A DNA stretch of 64,000 nucleotides from Aphidius gifuensis (GCF_014905175.1 NC_057789.1:2666001-2730000), one strand, 5' to 3'. Shown: positions 37,560-51,367, numbered from the stretch's first letter. Numbers and translations: made by a program. Notes: generated by a model not told the origin, from the letters alone.

Positions 37560-40073
37560 TTGTAGATTGTTATCTTGCTTTTTTAAAAAGAAAATATTAA
37601 ATAAAAAATAAAAAAATTAACGTCAAATCACTGTGAATTATTAAAAATAATAAAAACAATATTTTTATTTTGAACTTATCATAATGATTTTGATAATGTG
37701 TAATTTTTAGAATTAAATTTTTTTATTTTTTTATAAAAATTTTCAGTCGTTAATATTAATTTATATATTCTTGGAAAAAAAAAATTAATATCGTTATAAA
37801 TAAAGCAGCATTAAACTTCAAACTCAAACGACTTTTTGAGCTTTATATTAATCACAAAAAAAAAAAAAAAAATTGAACTGTTCAAACACAGAGTTATCGA
37901 TTGTGATAACCGATACGAAGATAACACCAACATTCCAAGAATTAAGATTTTTTTTTATTATTTAAAATTATGAATCAATTCAAAATAATATATTTCTAAA
38001 AAAATATTCACATTAGTAATGAGCTATTAAAATTCTAAATATAATATAAATTTAAAAATTATAAATTACAGCTTAAAGTGTGAAAAAAAATTTTTTTTTT
38101 AAATCAAGTTTTTTTTTTATTTCATTTTTTTTTTGTATAAATTAATTTATTACGTAAATTTGAATATTATTAAAGGCTTTAGCTGTATAGTAATAATTAT
38201 AAAATACTTAAATAATTATCATGAATTGATACACAACAAAATTTATATCTTGAATTAAAAAAAAAAAAAAAAAATGTAATGGGCTTGCATCAAGTGAACC
38301 CCTATTTAAGCATTGTGCTGGTAATTGAATATAAAAGAAGACACATAGTCATAGAGTGCATAAAGAATTTTTTTTTTTTTATATACATAAATTTTGATTT
38401 ATTTTTTTTTCCTTTGTAATATTTGACATTACATTTATGTGACCTCGTATAAAATACTGCACTACTTCCTGTTATTTTTTGAGTTAAATTTTTCTATGTA
38501 AAAATATATATTATTTATAATTATTAATTACAATGAAATTAATAATCTGATGAAGCTGTTATGAACAATAAGAAAATACATAGATTGTTCAATAAAATTA
38601 CATGAGATTAGAGCTATATTTTTTTTTATATGAATAGATCAACAAAACAGGTATTATAATTTTTGTAATCAGACCACTCCTCAGTTGCTCAGATAAATGA
38701 TAAAGATTTTTATTGAATCCCCCACTAGGAGATATAAAGTCATGCATCAATCATTGTTTGTTCACGCAATTTACAATTTATGCACAATCATTTTTTAAAT
38801 AATTATAAAAATCTAAACTATTTTTTATAATGATTTTTAATTCATGCTCTCGTAGTCTCATTTAATAATTGTATTAAAAATTAATTGTTTCGGAATTTTG
38901 ATTAGTTGATAAATTAATTTTATTATCTGTTTATATCAGAAATTTTATTCTCAAGATTATCACAAATTTTTGTATTGTTTTATACATTTTTTCTTTTGTT
39001 ATAAATGTTATTTAAAAATATCAATTTGAGGGCATCTTTTATAATTTACCTTGAATTTTTTTTTTTCACTTGTCATGTAATGATAAATAATGGGCAAAAA
39101 AAAAAATGCTTGATGATAATATGATCTATTAATAATGAAATGATTAAATTGCATTTTATTGGAGTTAATAAAAATTAAGTATTTACAAAAAAATTAAATA
39201 AATGTTTGATTTTTGATATGATGTTAAAAATTTTATTCAAAGTGATAATCATGAGATAATAAATGAGATAAAAATATTGTAATTTATTATTATTTAAAAA
39301 ACAAATGTAAACATCAATAATATTGCTATTAAAATTCTCATAAAAATAATAAATAATTAAACAAAAAAAAAAAGGATAAAAGTGTGAAGAAATTTATTTC
39401 TAAAATCATGTTTTTTAAATAATTTTTTGCAGCTGTATTTTTTTTTCTGTATAAATTTATTTATTATTTAAGCTTGAATAATATTACGAGCTTTAGAAAA
39501 AAAATTATTTAAATTCAACATCACAAGTTTAAAATGAATTTGAAAAAAAAAAAAAATTACATATTGATATTATGAAAAAACACAGGTTTTATCAGTCGAT
39601 TGAAAAACTGTATATTTTAATTTAATTTTCTGTGAAAAACAGCAGATGGACAACCAATATTTCCTCCTGCAAATTTCAGGTATTTTTTTTTTTTCTATTG
39701 ACATACAAAAGAGCCTGTCATTATCGAAATTATTGGCTATTATTTCTATCCATGTCGTGTTTACAGAAGCACTCTAAAAATTACATATAACTATTTTTTT
39801 TTGTTTTATTTTTATTATTTTTTAGTTTGAATATTTCTTATACAGTCAGTTCCTCAAGACCTCGACTTGACAGTATCAAAGTTTTGCCTAAGAACAAGTT
39901 TAATACATCATTGAATTAATTAAGGTCGACTTTATTAAAATATTTCTAGGGAAACTTGTTTCTTTTTTTTAACTGTACACGTATTTTAATAGTGAAACTT
40001 GACGAAACAAAGTGATAAATTTAATAATCTTAATTTTATTTAGAAACTTTTTTATCTAAAAATTATTATCAAT
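37560..40073. other. AT-rich intergenic region
   Basis: Between the divergent SLC17 and IR75-like genes. No gene or repeat unit could be supported. The last few hundred bases before 40074 must hold the IR promoter. Confidence 0.5.
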
Positions 40074-43000
40074 ATGTATTTGATTTTTATAATTTTATTA
40101 AATATATTTATTGTTGGATTATCAAGTGTAATTGATGATACAACTGGTAAATTTATTAAAAGTTTAACATCATCAATTCATTCATCTGCCAGTATTACTG
40201 CATTTTTCTGCATAAAAACAGGTGTTGTTATTATTAATAATAATTACTAAAATTTAAATACAAAAAACAAGCTAAATATATGTAAATTTTACTCGTAGAT
40301 AAAGCTGTTGAAGTGACAAAAATATTTTCACAATATAGTTTAATAGCTGACATTCATACATCATTTGATAATTATAATTTCGATAATGTAAATTTACAAA
40401 TTGCTCATCAACACTATTATGTCATTGACTTTGATTGTAATGATGCTGTTAGTATAATTAAATTGGTATGTATATATTATATAAATAATATAAATATTAA
40501 TAAACAAATGTCATGTTTTTATCATATTTATATGCTTGTCGTTTGTCGATCTCATAAAATTAATGAGCTTGACAGTAAAAATAATACAAGGTCAACACCT
40601 CAAGGTATCCAAGACGCAGCAATGTATCAATAATTTATTCCAAACATGCATTAACAAGTTAAATTCCATTACCTTTATTTAAATTAAATGGAATAAAACC
40701 AGAATAACATGATATTAATTTTTTTCACTTTTTTTTCCTTGCTATTTAATTTTCTCAAATATATTTTTATCATTAAAAATGATCATTAACAATATTTTAA
40801 GTATGTTATTTTTTTGTTCGAAATAATTGTTTCATAATAATGACAAAAACAATTACCAGTAAATTAAAAAATTATGAGAAAAAAAATTGTGTACAATATG
40901 TGAATTGTTAAAATACCACCACACGTGTAATTGGTATTTAAAAAAAAAAAATGAACATAATATTTACAAAATTATTTAAAATTACAGGCAAATATGAAAC
41001 GGATGTTTGTTGCACCTTTTAAATGGCTTATTATAAATGATCAAAATATGAGCATTACCAATGACATTGAAGATGATTATTACGAAAAAAATAAATCAAG
41101 TTTATTTAGTGTTTTTAAAAATATAAATATTTATCCAGATAGTGAAGTATTTATTGGACAACGTGAAATTATAAATAATACATTTAAATTATTATCATTG
41201 TATCGTCCTAGTTTTAATCATGATTTAATCATTGAAAATCGAGGCAGCTGGAATTATAGAAATGGTCTTGTATTAACTAATCATGATTCATCATCAAGAA
41301 GACGTCGTGATCTTAAAAAAACACCTCTCAAATCTTGCCTTGTGGTAAAAATATTATTTCTTTGTTGCTGCTAAAATATAAATATTTATTTTTATTATTA
41401 AAAATTAAATCAACAATAACAAATGTAGATTAAAATCAATATTCGATTAGATATATATTTATTTTTAAAAAATAATTTTAAATATTTTTTGTTTTAAATT
41501 TAACAATATGATGATTTTTTTTTTTCAAGATGACAAATCCAGATACACTTAATCATTTGACTGATTATAAGAATAAACTTGTTGACGCTGTTACAAAAGC
41601 AAATTATCCATGGATTATTCATCTTGTTAATCGTATTAATGCAACGTAAGTCATGCTTGTTTACAAAACCTAAATGTATAAAATTAAATAAATAAAAATT
41701 GTAAATAAAAAATATATAATTAATTATTAATAATAATTTTTTTAAAGTGTTAATTTTACTGTACGTGATACTTGGGGTTATAAAGATAAAAATGGATCAT
41801 GGAATGGAATGATTGGATTACTTGATAGTGGAGAAATTGATATTGGTGGTACTGGAACATTTCTTATACCTGAACGTATTGGTGTTGTTGACTATGTACA
41901 ATTATATACACCAACAGGGTAAGTATCAAATTAATATCAATTTATCATAAATTCGAAATAGTAATTAATTTGATTTAATATCAAGATCGAAATTTTTATT
42001 TCGACGACCACCATTGTCTTATGTCAGCAATTTATTTACACTTCCATTCAGTCGTTCTGTTTGGCTGGCTATTGTTATTTTTTTATTTCTCGTTTGTTGT
42101 TTATTATTTATAACAATGAAATGGGAATTTAATTTATCAATTAAAAATAATAACCCAATGAGTTATTATAAAACAATTAAACCAACAATAAGTGATAATT
42201 TTTTGGTTATTCTTGGAGCTGTTTCACAACAAGGTAAATATAATTTTATTTTATACAAAAACAAATTAAATAATAAAAATTGATAAATATATTTAAGGTT
42301 TTTCTTATGAAGCAACAATTATATCAACACGAATTATAATATTTATGGTATTATTGGCGACACTCAGTTTGTATGCTGCTTATACAGCAAATATTGTTGC
42401 ACTTTTACAATCAACAACTGATTCAATAAAAACTCTGACTGATCTTATGAATAGTCCATTGAAAATTGGTATTTATGACATTGTCTACAGTCGTTATATT
42501 TTATCGGTTAGTTGATATAATATATTTATCAAATTAATTTAATAAACAATAATGTATTATGAGTATTTTTTTAAAGACAATTGAAGAACCAGTTAGAAAA
42601 GAATTTTATGAAAAAATGGTAAAAGGTAATGAGCATGTATGGATGTCCTTGACTGAAGGTATACAAAAATTACGACAGGGTTTATTTGCATTTCACGTTG
42701 AAGTTGGTGCCGGTTATCAATTGATACAAGAAACATTTGAAGAAGATGAAAAATGTGGAATTAATGAAATTGATATATTTAATTTATTAAATCCATTATT
42801 AGTTATAAAACGTCAATCTCCATATCGTGAATTAATAAGAGTTGGGTTTGTATTTAAAAATAACAATTTTATATATTTCATATCAACTTGTCAATTGATT
42901 AACAAGAAAATGATAAATTTATGATTAATAATAGCTGTAATAAATATATGATTTATTAGAGCAATGTGGATACATGAAACTGGTCTTCAAAAACGTGATA

Positions 43001-43331
43001 TACGAAGACTTTATACTGAAAAACCAACATGCGTAGGAGGAACAAGTTTTGTTAGTGTTGGAATAACCGAGTGTTATGCAGCAATTTCAACTCTTTTTTA
43101 TGGAGCTGCATTGACATTTATAATTTTTATCATTGAAATTATTTGGAAAAAATGGTAAAATATATTAATAAAATCAATTTACAATTTACTTGATGATAAA
43201 GAATGAATTGAATGTTATAAACATTATTTAGGTTTGATAAAAGTGAAATTAATGTTGAAGAAAATGACATGAATAATATTGAAATAGATGAAGAAAATAT
43301 ATCACAACTTGACGTAGATTATTTAGAATAA
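40074..43331 (+). CDS. Ionotropic receptor, IR75-like
   Basis: Ten exons: 40074-40221, 40299-40465, 40988-41344, 41530-41645, 41748-41918, 41986-42233, 42298-42506, 42577-42845, 42960-43154, 43232-43331; all phases agree, 659 residues. A signal peptide (MYLIFIILLNIFIVGLSS) precedes a long N-terminal region. Ligand-binding lobe S1 includes NFTVRDTWGYKDKNGSWNGM, GLLDSGEIDIGG and GTFLIPERIGVVDY. TM1 is SVWLAIVIFLFLVCCLLF. The pore and TM2-TM3 region runs through LGAVSQQGFSYEATIISTRI and SLYAAYTANIVALLQS. Lobe S2 and TM4 (AALTFIIFIIEIIWKKW) follow. These marks fit the IR75 group of acid- and amine-sensing antennal receptors, ligand-gated cation channels that work with the co-receptor IR8a. The typical S1 glutamate-binding Arg is not obvious, as in most IRs. 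The gene is tail-to-tail with DCTN5, 110 bp apart. Confidence 0.92.
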
Positions 43332-43441
43332 ATTGTCATTTGCAATTTGTAAATTTCGACTAGCTGAAACACTAAAAAAAATATTACTATTAATAATAGA
43401 AATTTTTGAGATAGATAAATAATATAAATTTATTAAAAATC

Positions 43442-44230
43442 TTACTTTGTTGCTGGTATAAAATGTTGATAGTAATTTTTTGTAAAATCAACCATAAGAT
43501 CAAGTGTACACTCTGGTAAATCTTCAGTTGGACTTGCTGGATTACCAGAAAATCTAGTGAATGATGGAACAATTGTTTCAGGTGGTACAACTGCACCATC
43601 TTCAATGTAGCAACAATCTTTTAAAATACATCTTCTGCCCTGATTTAAAAAATACAATAAGTATAAATTAATTTGCTTAATTAATTTGTTAAATTAATTA
43701 TATAATTTTCTTACAATTATTGCATTTTTTCCAATGTATACATATGAACCAACAACTGCTGCATTAACAACAGCTCTTTCACCAACAAAAACATGATCAC
43801 CCATTTGTAAAGGAAAAAAAGCAACGCTAAAATTGCAAATTAAAAATAAAATATTAATACAATGATAATAAAAACAGATGTATTATGTAAAATAAATTAT
43901 TAATTTACCCTTTACTAAATTTTTTGAATGGTGGTCGAATGACAACATTCTTACTGATAATACAATAACGACCAGTTCTGACATTAGCTAAATCACCTCT
44001 TATTATTGCATCTGATTGAACAATAACTTTTCCATGTAAAACAATATTTTGTGATCCACATAAAACTGTTTGTCTGCTTACTTTGTTACCCGATGCCTTG
44101 ATATAAACATTTAGATTTTTTTAGAGGTTATATTTATGTGTCAATAATAAATTTTATGATATAAATAATATAATTACTTTACCGTCTCTACGTATTCTGC
44201 TTTGTTGTAATAAATATCCTGAGGTTCCAT
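43442..44230 (-). CDS. DCTN5: Dynactin subunit 5 (p25)
   Basis: Four exons: 44230-44183, 44096-43909, 43826-43715, 43639-43442; phases agree, 181 residues (the usual size is about 182). It is part of the pointed-end complex of dynactin, which with dynein carries endosomes along microtubules. The sequence starts MEPQDIYYNKAEYVETASGN and shows the left-handed beta-helix hexapeptide pattern (NIVLHGKVIVQSDAIIRGDL, RTGRYCIISKNVVIRPP, VGSYVYIGKNAIIG), then IEDGAVVPPETIVPSFTRFSG. It ends in an ordinary helical tail. It lies between the IR gene (convergent) and the first gustatory receptor (divergent, start codons 438 bp apart). Confidence 0.96.
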
Positions 44231-44668
44231 TATTTATTGCAAATATATTATAAAAATATTTAAGGAATGAAGGCTCTTTTTTTTTTGTTTATGAATTTGT
44301 TATTTTTTTTAAACAGCTGTCACTTGAACAGTCTCTCTCTCTCTCTTTTCTCTGTCTTTATTATAGTGACATTATCAACAGCTGATAAAAATAAATAAAG
44401 ATAATTGATTCAAAAATAATACGATCGTAATAATTACTCAGTTTTTTATGTAAACAATTAAATGAAATGTCAAACAATTATTTTTCGTATTATTATTAAA
44501 TAAAAAAAATAAAATAACAAAAATATTTTTAAACTAAATATTTAATTTAATTGAACTTGTTTTATTAATGATAAATTTCGAAATAAATTTTAAGAAATCA
44601 GTCTGTTTATGAAATTTATAAAATAATCATGTCAATTTTTTTTTTAATTGTTTAAATAGTTGACAAGC

Positions 44669-46047
44669 ATGTTGAACAAACTCAAATCATTTTTTTGGGC
44701 AGTAAGAGCTTTTACTAATAAACCCTATGCAGTTATCAATTACAATAAAACTACAAAAATTATAAAAATAATTTACACAATTATAATAAGTGTAATAATT
44801 ATATCTTTCAAAGGAATTCATATGTACTTTTATTATAAAAACCACGATTTTGACTTTAACACTAAAGAAGCACTAAATATTCTTGATGATTCTGATTTAA
44901 TTTGTTTTATCGTTGATATAATTATTTGCCTGGACTGGAATAACGAATTGAAATTAGCTCTTGATTATATTAGAACATATGATCATGTTGCAAAATTTCC
45001 AACAAAAACTTATCATTCAGAATTGAATTATTACAGAGCTGCAATAATTATCGTATCATTATTTCGAATTGCCATTGTATATATGACTTCTTCATTATTT
45101 CAATCAATTGTTTACTGCTTATACTTTGGTTTGTACTTGCAAGTATTTGATTTTTGTGGATTAGTACTGGGTCTTTATCAACGATTTGATCATTTGAACC
45201 AACTCATTTTATCAAAAGGTAATTTTATTTTATATTTAATTATGAATTTATGATACATATAACGTAATTATTATCTTGCAGATGTGATAGAGATGAAAAT
45301 TAGAGCAATCAATCAACCATGGAATTTTGGACTTCAAGATATATGGTGGCTCCATTGGAATTTATCAAAAGCAAGTGAAAAAATCAATCAAATTTGGAGC
45401 ATTCAGCTACTTCTTTGGCTTGCAACATTTTTTTTTGGTATGCTATTTGAGACATACAGGCTTCTTTCTTGTAATTATTCTTATCATCATAAACAACGTG
45501 ATGCAGCTGTTGTCATTGTGTGCTTTATCAATATTCTCATGATAATTGTTTCCTGTCATTTAACCAGTAACCAAGTACGTTAACATTTTTAAAACATCTA
45601 TTAATCTCAATTACACATCATTTAATAATTTTTATCTCAAAATAATTGTACAATTTTTGTTCTATTAATAATCTTCTCATGAATAATATTTTTTTTTAAG
45701 GCAAACAAAGTTGTTAAAAAAGTATTATCTCCAGTTTCAGTAATACAAAATGAAATTAATTATCAACAGGTATTTATTTACGTTTTAATTTTTATAATTT
45801 ATAATTAGAAATTTTTTATTTTTTATCTTTTAGAAAAATGATTTTGCAATAGCATATTTTTGTACAAAAAAAATACGTTTCACTGCTGCCAATGGATTTA
45901 TTAATATTCATCTGCCGTTGTTAACTTCTGTAAGTTAAATATTTTAAAAATTTTTTATTTAATTTTTTAATTTGTTATTTTCATGCACAGATGATTGGAG
46001 CAATGACATCGTATCTCGTTATTTTGTGCAAATCACCGTCTCATTAA
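44669..46047 (+). CDS. Gustatory receptor, array copy A
   Basis: Five exons: 44669-45218, 45282-45574, 45701-45769, 45834-45929, 45991-46047; 354 residues. It is a seven-helix insect gustatory receptor (7tm_7 family), a ligand-gated channel in taste neurons. Family marks are the size, the long first exon with the first helices, three short 3' exons joined in phase 0, and the last exon MIGAMTSYLVILCKS. The last exon corresponds to the TYhhhhhQF signature, but QF is replaced by KS. The start was chosen at MLNKLKSFFW, which aligns with MLN.LKS.FW in other copies. NQPWNFGLQDIWWLHWNLSK opens exon 2 after the acceptor. The ligand is unknown. It is the founder-side member of a nine-copy co-oriented array, and a foldback element follows it. 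Confidence 0.88.
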
Positions 46048-46140
46048 TAAATTACAGATTAAATATTTCAGTCGATTCAATGAAAATTTTTAATTACTAT
46101 AACTAGTCTAATTTACAATATTATTTAAAATAATAGTTTT

Positions 46141-47354
46141 ATGGCGCTGAAATTAGCGTCTAAGTTAGCGTCTCGAATCTCCTGATCTAGGGATGAATAA
46201 ATAATTAAAAATGATATGAAATTTAAAAAAATTTATTAAAAGTATTTAAAGAGAACAAATTCAGAGGTTGTTGGCTAAATAATTTTTTTGTCTATGATAG
46301 GGTTGAGCCATCCTCGTAATTTTTTTTTTATTAAATTTTCTAGAATCAAAGCTAGTTTAGGAAAAAAAATGGAAATTTTTGAAATGGTCAAAAAGGGATA
46401 GGGGGTGGATTTTAACTGTATTTATTTTTTCTGTCTATGATGGGGTTGAGCTATCCTCGTAATTTTTTTTAAAATAAATTTTCTAAGATCTAAGCTAATC
46501 AAGGAAAAAAAATGGGAATTTTTGAAATGGTCAAAAGGGGGTAGGGGGTGGATTTTAACTATTTTTATTTTTTTTGTCTATGATGGGGTTGAGCCATCCT
46601 CGTAATTTTTTTTTCATTAAATTGTCTAAGATCTAAGCTAGTTTAGGAAAAAAAATTACGAGGGTGGCTCAACCCTATCATAGACAAAAAAATTAAAAAT
46701 AGTTAAAATCCACCCCCTACCCCTTTTTGACCATTTCAAAAATTATAATTTTTTTTTCTAAATTAGCTTACATCCTAAACAATTTAATAAAAAAAAAATT
46801 ACGAGGATGGCTCAACCCCATCATAGACAAAAAAAATAAAAATAGTTAAAACCTACCCTCTACCCCCTTTTGACGATTTAAAAAATTCTCATTTTTTTTT
46901 TCTCAACTAGCTTAGGTCCTAAACAATTTAATGAAAAAAAAATTACGAGGATATCTCAACCCCATCATAGTTTAAAAAAATAAAAACAATTAAAATCCAC
47001 CCCCTACCCCCTTTTGACCATTTCAAAAATTGTAATTTTTTTTTCTAAACTAGCTTACATCCTAAACAATATATTAAAAAAAAATTTACGAGGATGGCTC
47101 AACCCCATCATAGACAAAAAAATTAAAAATAGTTAAAATCTACCCCCTACTTCCTTTTGACCATTTCGAAAATTCCCATTTTTTTTCCTTGATTAGCTTA
47201 GATCTTAGGAAATTTATTTAAAAAAAAATTACGAGGATAGCTCTATTTTAATAATAATTGATTATAAAAGTTAAGGGCCAGGCCCACGAAAACCCCTATG
47301 TTCCCTGTACTTTAAATTTCTAGACGCTAACTTAGACGCTAATTTCAGCGCCAT
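46141..47354. mobile_element. Foldback element with 33-bp terminal inverted repeats and internal tandem subrepeats
   Basis: The 33-bp ends, 46141-46173 and 47322-47354, are exact reverse complements; they begin ATGGCGCTGAAATTAGCGTC. Inside, about 142-bp units containing TATGATGGGGTTGAGCCATC are repeated directly on the left arm (about 46286, 46430, 46572) and appear inverted about four times on the right arm (46650-47240). The whole 1.2 kb can thus fold into one long stem. It encodes no protein. A target duplication is unclear; both flanks are T-rich. A foldback/MITE-like DNA transposon is the best reading. Confidence 0.82.
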
Positions 47355-47405
47355 TTTTTAATTTTTTTAATTCTTGTACTTAATGAGAGTGATAAAAAAA
47401 TTATA

Positions 47406-47705
47406 TCAGTTTTGGATGTTTTTTTCATTTTTGTTAATTTTTTCACGTGCTTCTGAAAAATTTTTACCGATGCATGCATCGAAACTCCGTGCAATTTCGT
47501 ACAATATATGATCTTGCACTTCTCGATCTTTCAATTTTATTGATTCGATTACTTTGGTATAAAATGTATATTTTATTTCATCCTCTATATCTTTTTTGTT
47601 TATAGTTAATAATTATTGTTCCATGTAAATCAATCATTCCACAACTAATGTGTTTTCGACTTTCAATACTATTTTTCTCCATTGCTTCTAGTAAATCGAT
47701 ACCCA
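47406..47705 (-). pseudogene. Decayed coding fragment of unknown origin
   Basis: On the minus strand one frame from about 47700 reads ...MEKNSIESRKHISCGMIDLH... until about 47590. The adjacent frame then continues KDIEDEIKYTFYTKVIESIK...FDACIGKNFSEA and stops at 47406. Together they look like one coding stretch of ~95 residues broken by a frameshift: amphipathic, charged and with little low complexity, unlike random AT-rich frames. I do not recognise the family. An exon of an unrecognised gene or a captured fragment brought in by the neighbouring foldback element are alternatives. Confidence 0.35.
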
Positions 47706-48047
47706 AAGGGGTATATTTATATTAAATGTATATAAACCATGACATACTTATGATATTATGTAAACAATAAAAATTGATAAATACATACAATTGTTATTTA
47801 AATGTTAGTATAAACATCGAGTTATTTATATCAAAAAAAAATAATTATATTGTCTAAAAAAAATAAATAATACGTCTAAAAAAATAAGTAATTTATCCAA
47901 TAATTTAATTTCGTGTTTATTAGAAAAAAAATGTGTTATTTAATTTTTTGTTTTGGTGCCTAAGGTTTAATATTATCACTCACTGTGTTAAAACAAAACA
48001 AGTTTGTAAAATAGATAAAAGAAAAAAAAAAATTAGAAGTGTTAATT

Positions 48048-49370
48048 ATGTTGAACATCTTGAAATCATTCTCTTGGATCATAAGAGCATTTAGTGAAAC
48101 ACCTCATGCCATTATAATAAATGAAAGTCGTGCAATAAAAAACATAAGAATAATTTACAGTATAATAACAAGTATAATTGTCTTAAGTTTTGATGGTGTT
48201 TTTATGTACACACGTTTTATAATTTATAATTCAACACATCTAAAATCTGATTTATTTAGTGTATTGAGATCATCGCTAGATTGTGCAAGCTTTATTATTG
48301 ATATTAATATTCAACTAGACAGAAATAAAAAATTCTCATTGGCTTTAAAACACATTCAAACATATGACACTTGTTCAAATTTTCCAATAAATAATTACCA
48401 TCCTAAATTGACTGTTTGTCGAATTGCCATTATAATTATATTCATTTATCGAATTTTAATAACATATATAACATACCAAGCTACTTTTTCATACTTTTCA
48501 ACATTTTTGTATTTTATATACTTTGAATTTTCCCTGAAAATATTAAATTTTTGTGGATTATTGCTGGGAATTTATCAACGTTTTCATCACTTGAATCAGC
48601 TGATTTTAACAGAAGGTAATTTATAATTTTTTTACAGTGATAAAATGAAAATGACAATTTAAAATTGTAGGACAATCTTGGAATGGAATTCGGCTCAAGA
48701 ATATATGGTGTTTTCATTGGAATTTAACAATAGCAACAGAATTGATTAATGAAATTTGGAGTACTCAATTGCTTATTTGGATTGGTACGTTATTTATCAA
48801 CATGCTATCTAGAACTTACAATGTTCTTATTAAATTAGAGAAGTTGGAATCATCAATACGTGATACAGTGGGTATTGTTGGATGTTTTTTTTCTCTCTAC
48901 ATTATAATTTATTTTTGTCACTTGACCAGTTGCCAGGTAATTTTAATAATTATATTTTAAAATACTTTAAATTATTTTCAATTCAATGTGATGAGAGTTA
49001 ATATTTATTTTAGGCAAATAAGAGTGTACATAAATTATTTTCTCCTGTGATAAGATTTGAAAAAAATGAAAATGATACTCTACAGGTAAATGAATGTTTT
49101 ATTTTTAATATGAAAATTAAACTAGATGATTTTAATTATAATTTTTTAAGGATATCATTTTTGCAAATGCATACTTTTGTACAAAAAAAATTGGATTTAC
49201 TACTGCTAATGGATTAATTCGTATTCGTCTTCCTTTACTAATTTCAGTAAGCATATTTATTCTCTGTAAATAAAATTAATTTAATTTATAATTTAAATAT
49301 GATTCAACAGATGATTGGAGCAATGACAACGTACCTCGTTATTTTGTATAAATCGCCATCGGAGTACTGA
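48048..49370 (+). CDS. Gustatory receptor, array copy B
   Basis: Five exons: 48048-48615, 48671-48936, 49014-49085, 49151-49246, 49311-49370; 353 residues. Same architecture as copy A: MLNILKSFSWIIRAFSETPH at the N-terminus, KILNFCGLLLGIYQRFHHLN at the end of exon 1, FCTKKIGFTTANGLIRIRLP in exon 4 and MTTYLVILYKSPSEY at the C-terminus. Exon 2 is ~27 bp shorter than in the other copies, lacking most of the hydrophilic segment before the tryptophan-rich helix. The upstream non-coding region is long (690 bp after the foldback element). Intact by inspection. Confidence 0.88.
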
Positions 49371-49972
49371 ATTATAAATCAAGTATTTGTCATAGAATAA
49401 TTGTACAAAATAATATATTTATTGCTCAGTATATAATTAAATAATAATGAAAAAAAGCTACTGACAATATTTTACACAATAGTGCGTAGATAATATTAAA
49501 TTTTCATCAAGTACAGGGCTGAATATATTTTTTTTCAATTCTTGTTTTGTCTTTTGATTAAATTAAATCAAAACCAAACAGCTAGAAGCCTAAACTAATA
49601 AAATTAAGTGCAAAAAATCATTGTTATTTATTTTTATGATCATATTACTCTTCGAGATTTATAAAAAAATTTTTTTTAAGAGCAGGATGTAGTTAATAGG
49701 GGAGCATGATTATCATGAGTCCGTCCTGATGAAAAAAGTTCAATAGAAAGTTTATCGAGCTACATTTTTAATGATAAATAATAATGTTTATTCAATTGAT
49801 TCATTTTTTGATTGATAAAAATTAACAAAAGTGAATAATAAAAAATCATAAAATCAATAACTCATGTAAATTTATTTGGGTATATTCAAGTGATTTATTT
49901 TTAAATATTAATATTGACAAATTATTCATGACACTATCTTGATAATATTATGTCATAACACATCATTTTGAT

Positions 49973-51367
49973 ATGACTTACAGTCAGTTGGTTTACGGAC
50001 AATCAAAACGTGTATTAAGTAATAAAATGACTAGTTCAAAAAATATAATAAATATGTTTACAAGCCTCAAATCAATTTTTTTTGCAATGAGAGTTGACAC
50101 TGATACCGATTATAATCACAGTGCAAAAATTATAAAAATAATTTACAGTACAATAACAATGATAGTTTTTTTTATTTTGGAAATTAGACACTTTTTATTT
50201 AATTTTAAAATTGACGGACGTTCAAGTGTGATGTTTGGATCATTTAAATTAATGGCAACGTTTCTAAATTGTAGCTGTTTTGTTGTTAATTTGATAATTT
50301 CACTTGACTGGAATAATAGATTATCGTTTGCCTTAAAACATATTCATACATTTGATATTACCGCAAAGTTTCCAAGAAAAACTTATCATCCTAAATTAAA
50401 TTTATTTCGAATTGCCGCTATAATTGTGTTAGCCTATCGATTACTTTTTATATATGTAACATATCGAACTTCTTTATCATTTTATCAGTCATTTTTACAC
50501 TTTATATATATTGATTTTTTTTTGCAAGTGTTGAATTTTTGTCGAATACTGCTGGGACTTTATCATCGTTTTCATTTTTTGAATAATTTAAATTCACAAA
50601 AAGGTAATTTTGTTTATTCTGTATATCAACTAATTTAATTTGAAACAAAAAATTTTTAATATATTTAAATTTTATATTGTAAAAGATGATGTGAGATAAG
50701 CTATTGATTTTTTCGTTTCAATTTAACGATTTTTAATTGAAGATACAAATAAAATAGATGAGGAAACCAGAATGATAAGTTGTACTCGAAATAGTGTCAC
50801 AATTCAAAAAGTATGGAAAATGCACTGGAATTTGACAAGAGCAACGGAAATGATAAATGAAATTTGGAGTATTCCATTGTTCTTGTGGACCAGCAAATTA
50901 TTTTCAGGCATGCTATCGAGAATTTACGCAATCCTCAGTAAAAATGAAGGAGTTTTATCACGTAATGCGCTGGCTGTGTTTGGATCTTTTATTACTCTTT
51001 GTGTCATAATAATTTCTTGTCATTTAGTCACTAAACAAGTAAGTTTTTCAAGTAAATTTATTATATTTATCATATATAATGGAAAAAAAATTATTTCAGG
51101 CAAATAAAGTAGTTCAAATTCTTTTTTGTTATGAAAAAATTCTTCAGAAAAAAGAAAACAGTTTAGCAAATGCATATTTTTGTACGAAAAAAATTCGTTT
51201 TACTGCTGCACATGGATTAATTCACATTCATCTTCCATTGATAATTTCAGTAAGCATTGATTTTTTACCCCAAAGAAATTGCTTAATAATTTAATTTTTA
51301 TTTTCAGATGATCGGAGCAATGACGAAATTTCTAGTTATTTTATACAAACCACCAACACACTCATAA
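49973..51367 (+). CDS. Gustatory receptor, array copy C (one intron lost)
   Basis: Four exons: coding from the family-aligned ATG at 50054 to 50603, then 50743-51038, 51100-51249, 51308-51367; 351 residues. An in-frame ATG at 49973 would add 27 residues, which no other copy has. Exons 3 and 4 of the other copies are continuous here: ...EKILQKKENSLANAYFCTKK reads straight through where an intron of about 65-80 bp sits elsewhere. The last exon reads MTKFLVILYKPPTHS, so the usual Thr-Tyr of the signature is Lys-Phe. Otherwise intact. Confidence 0.86.
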
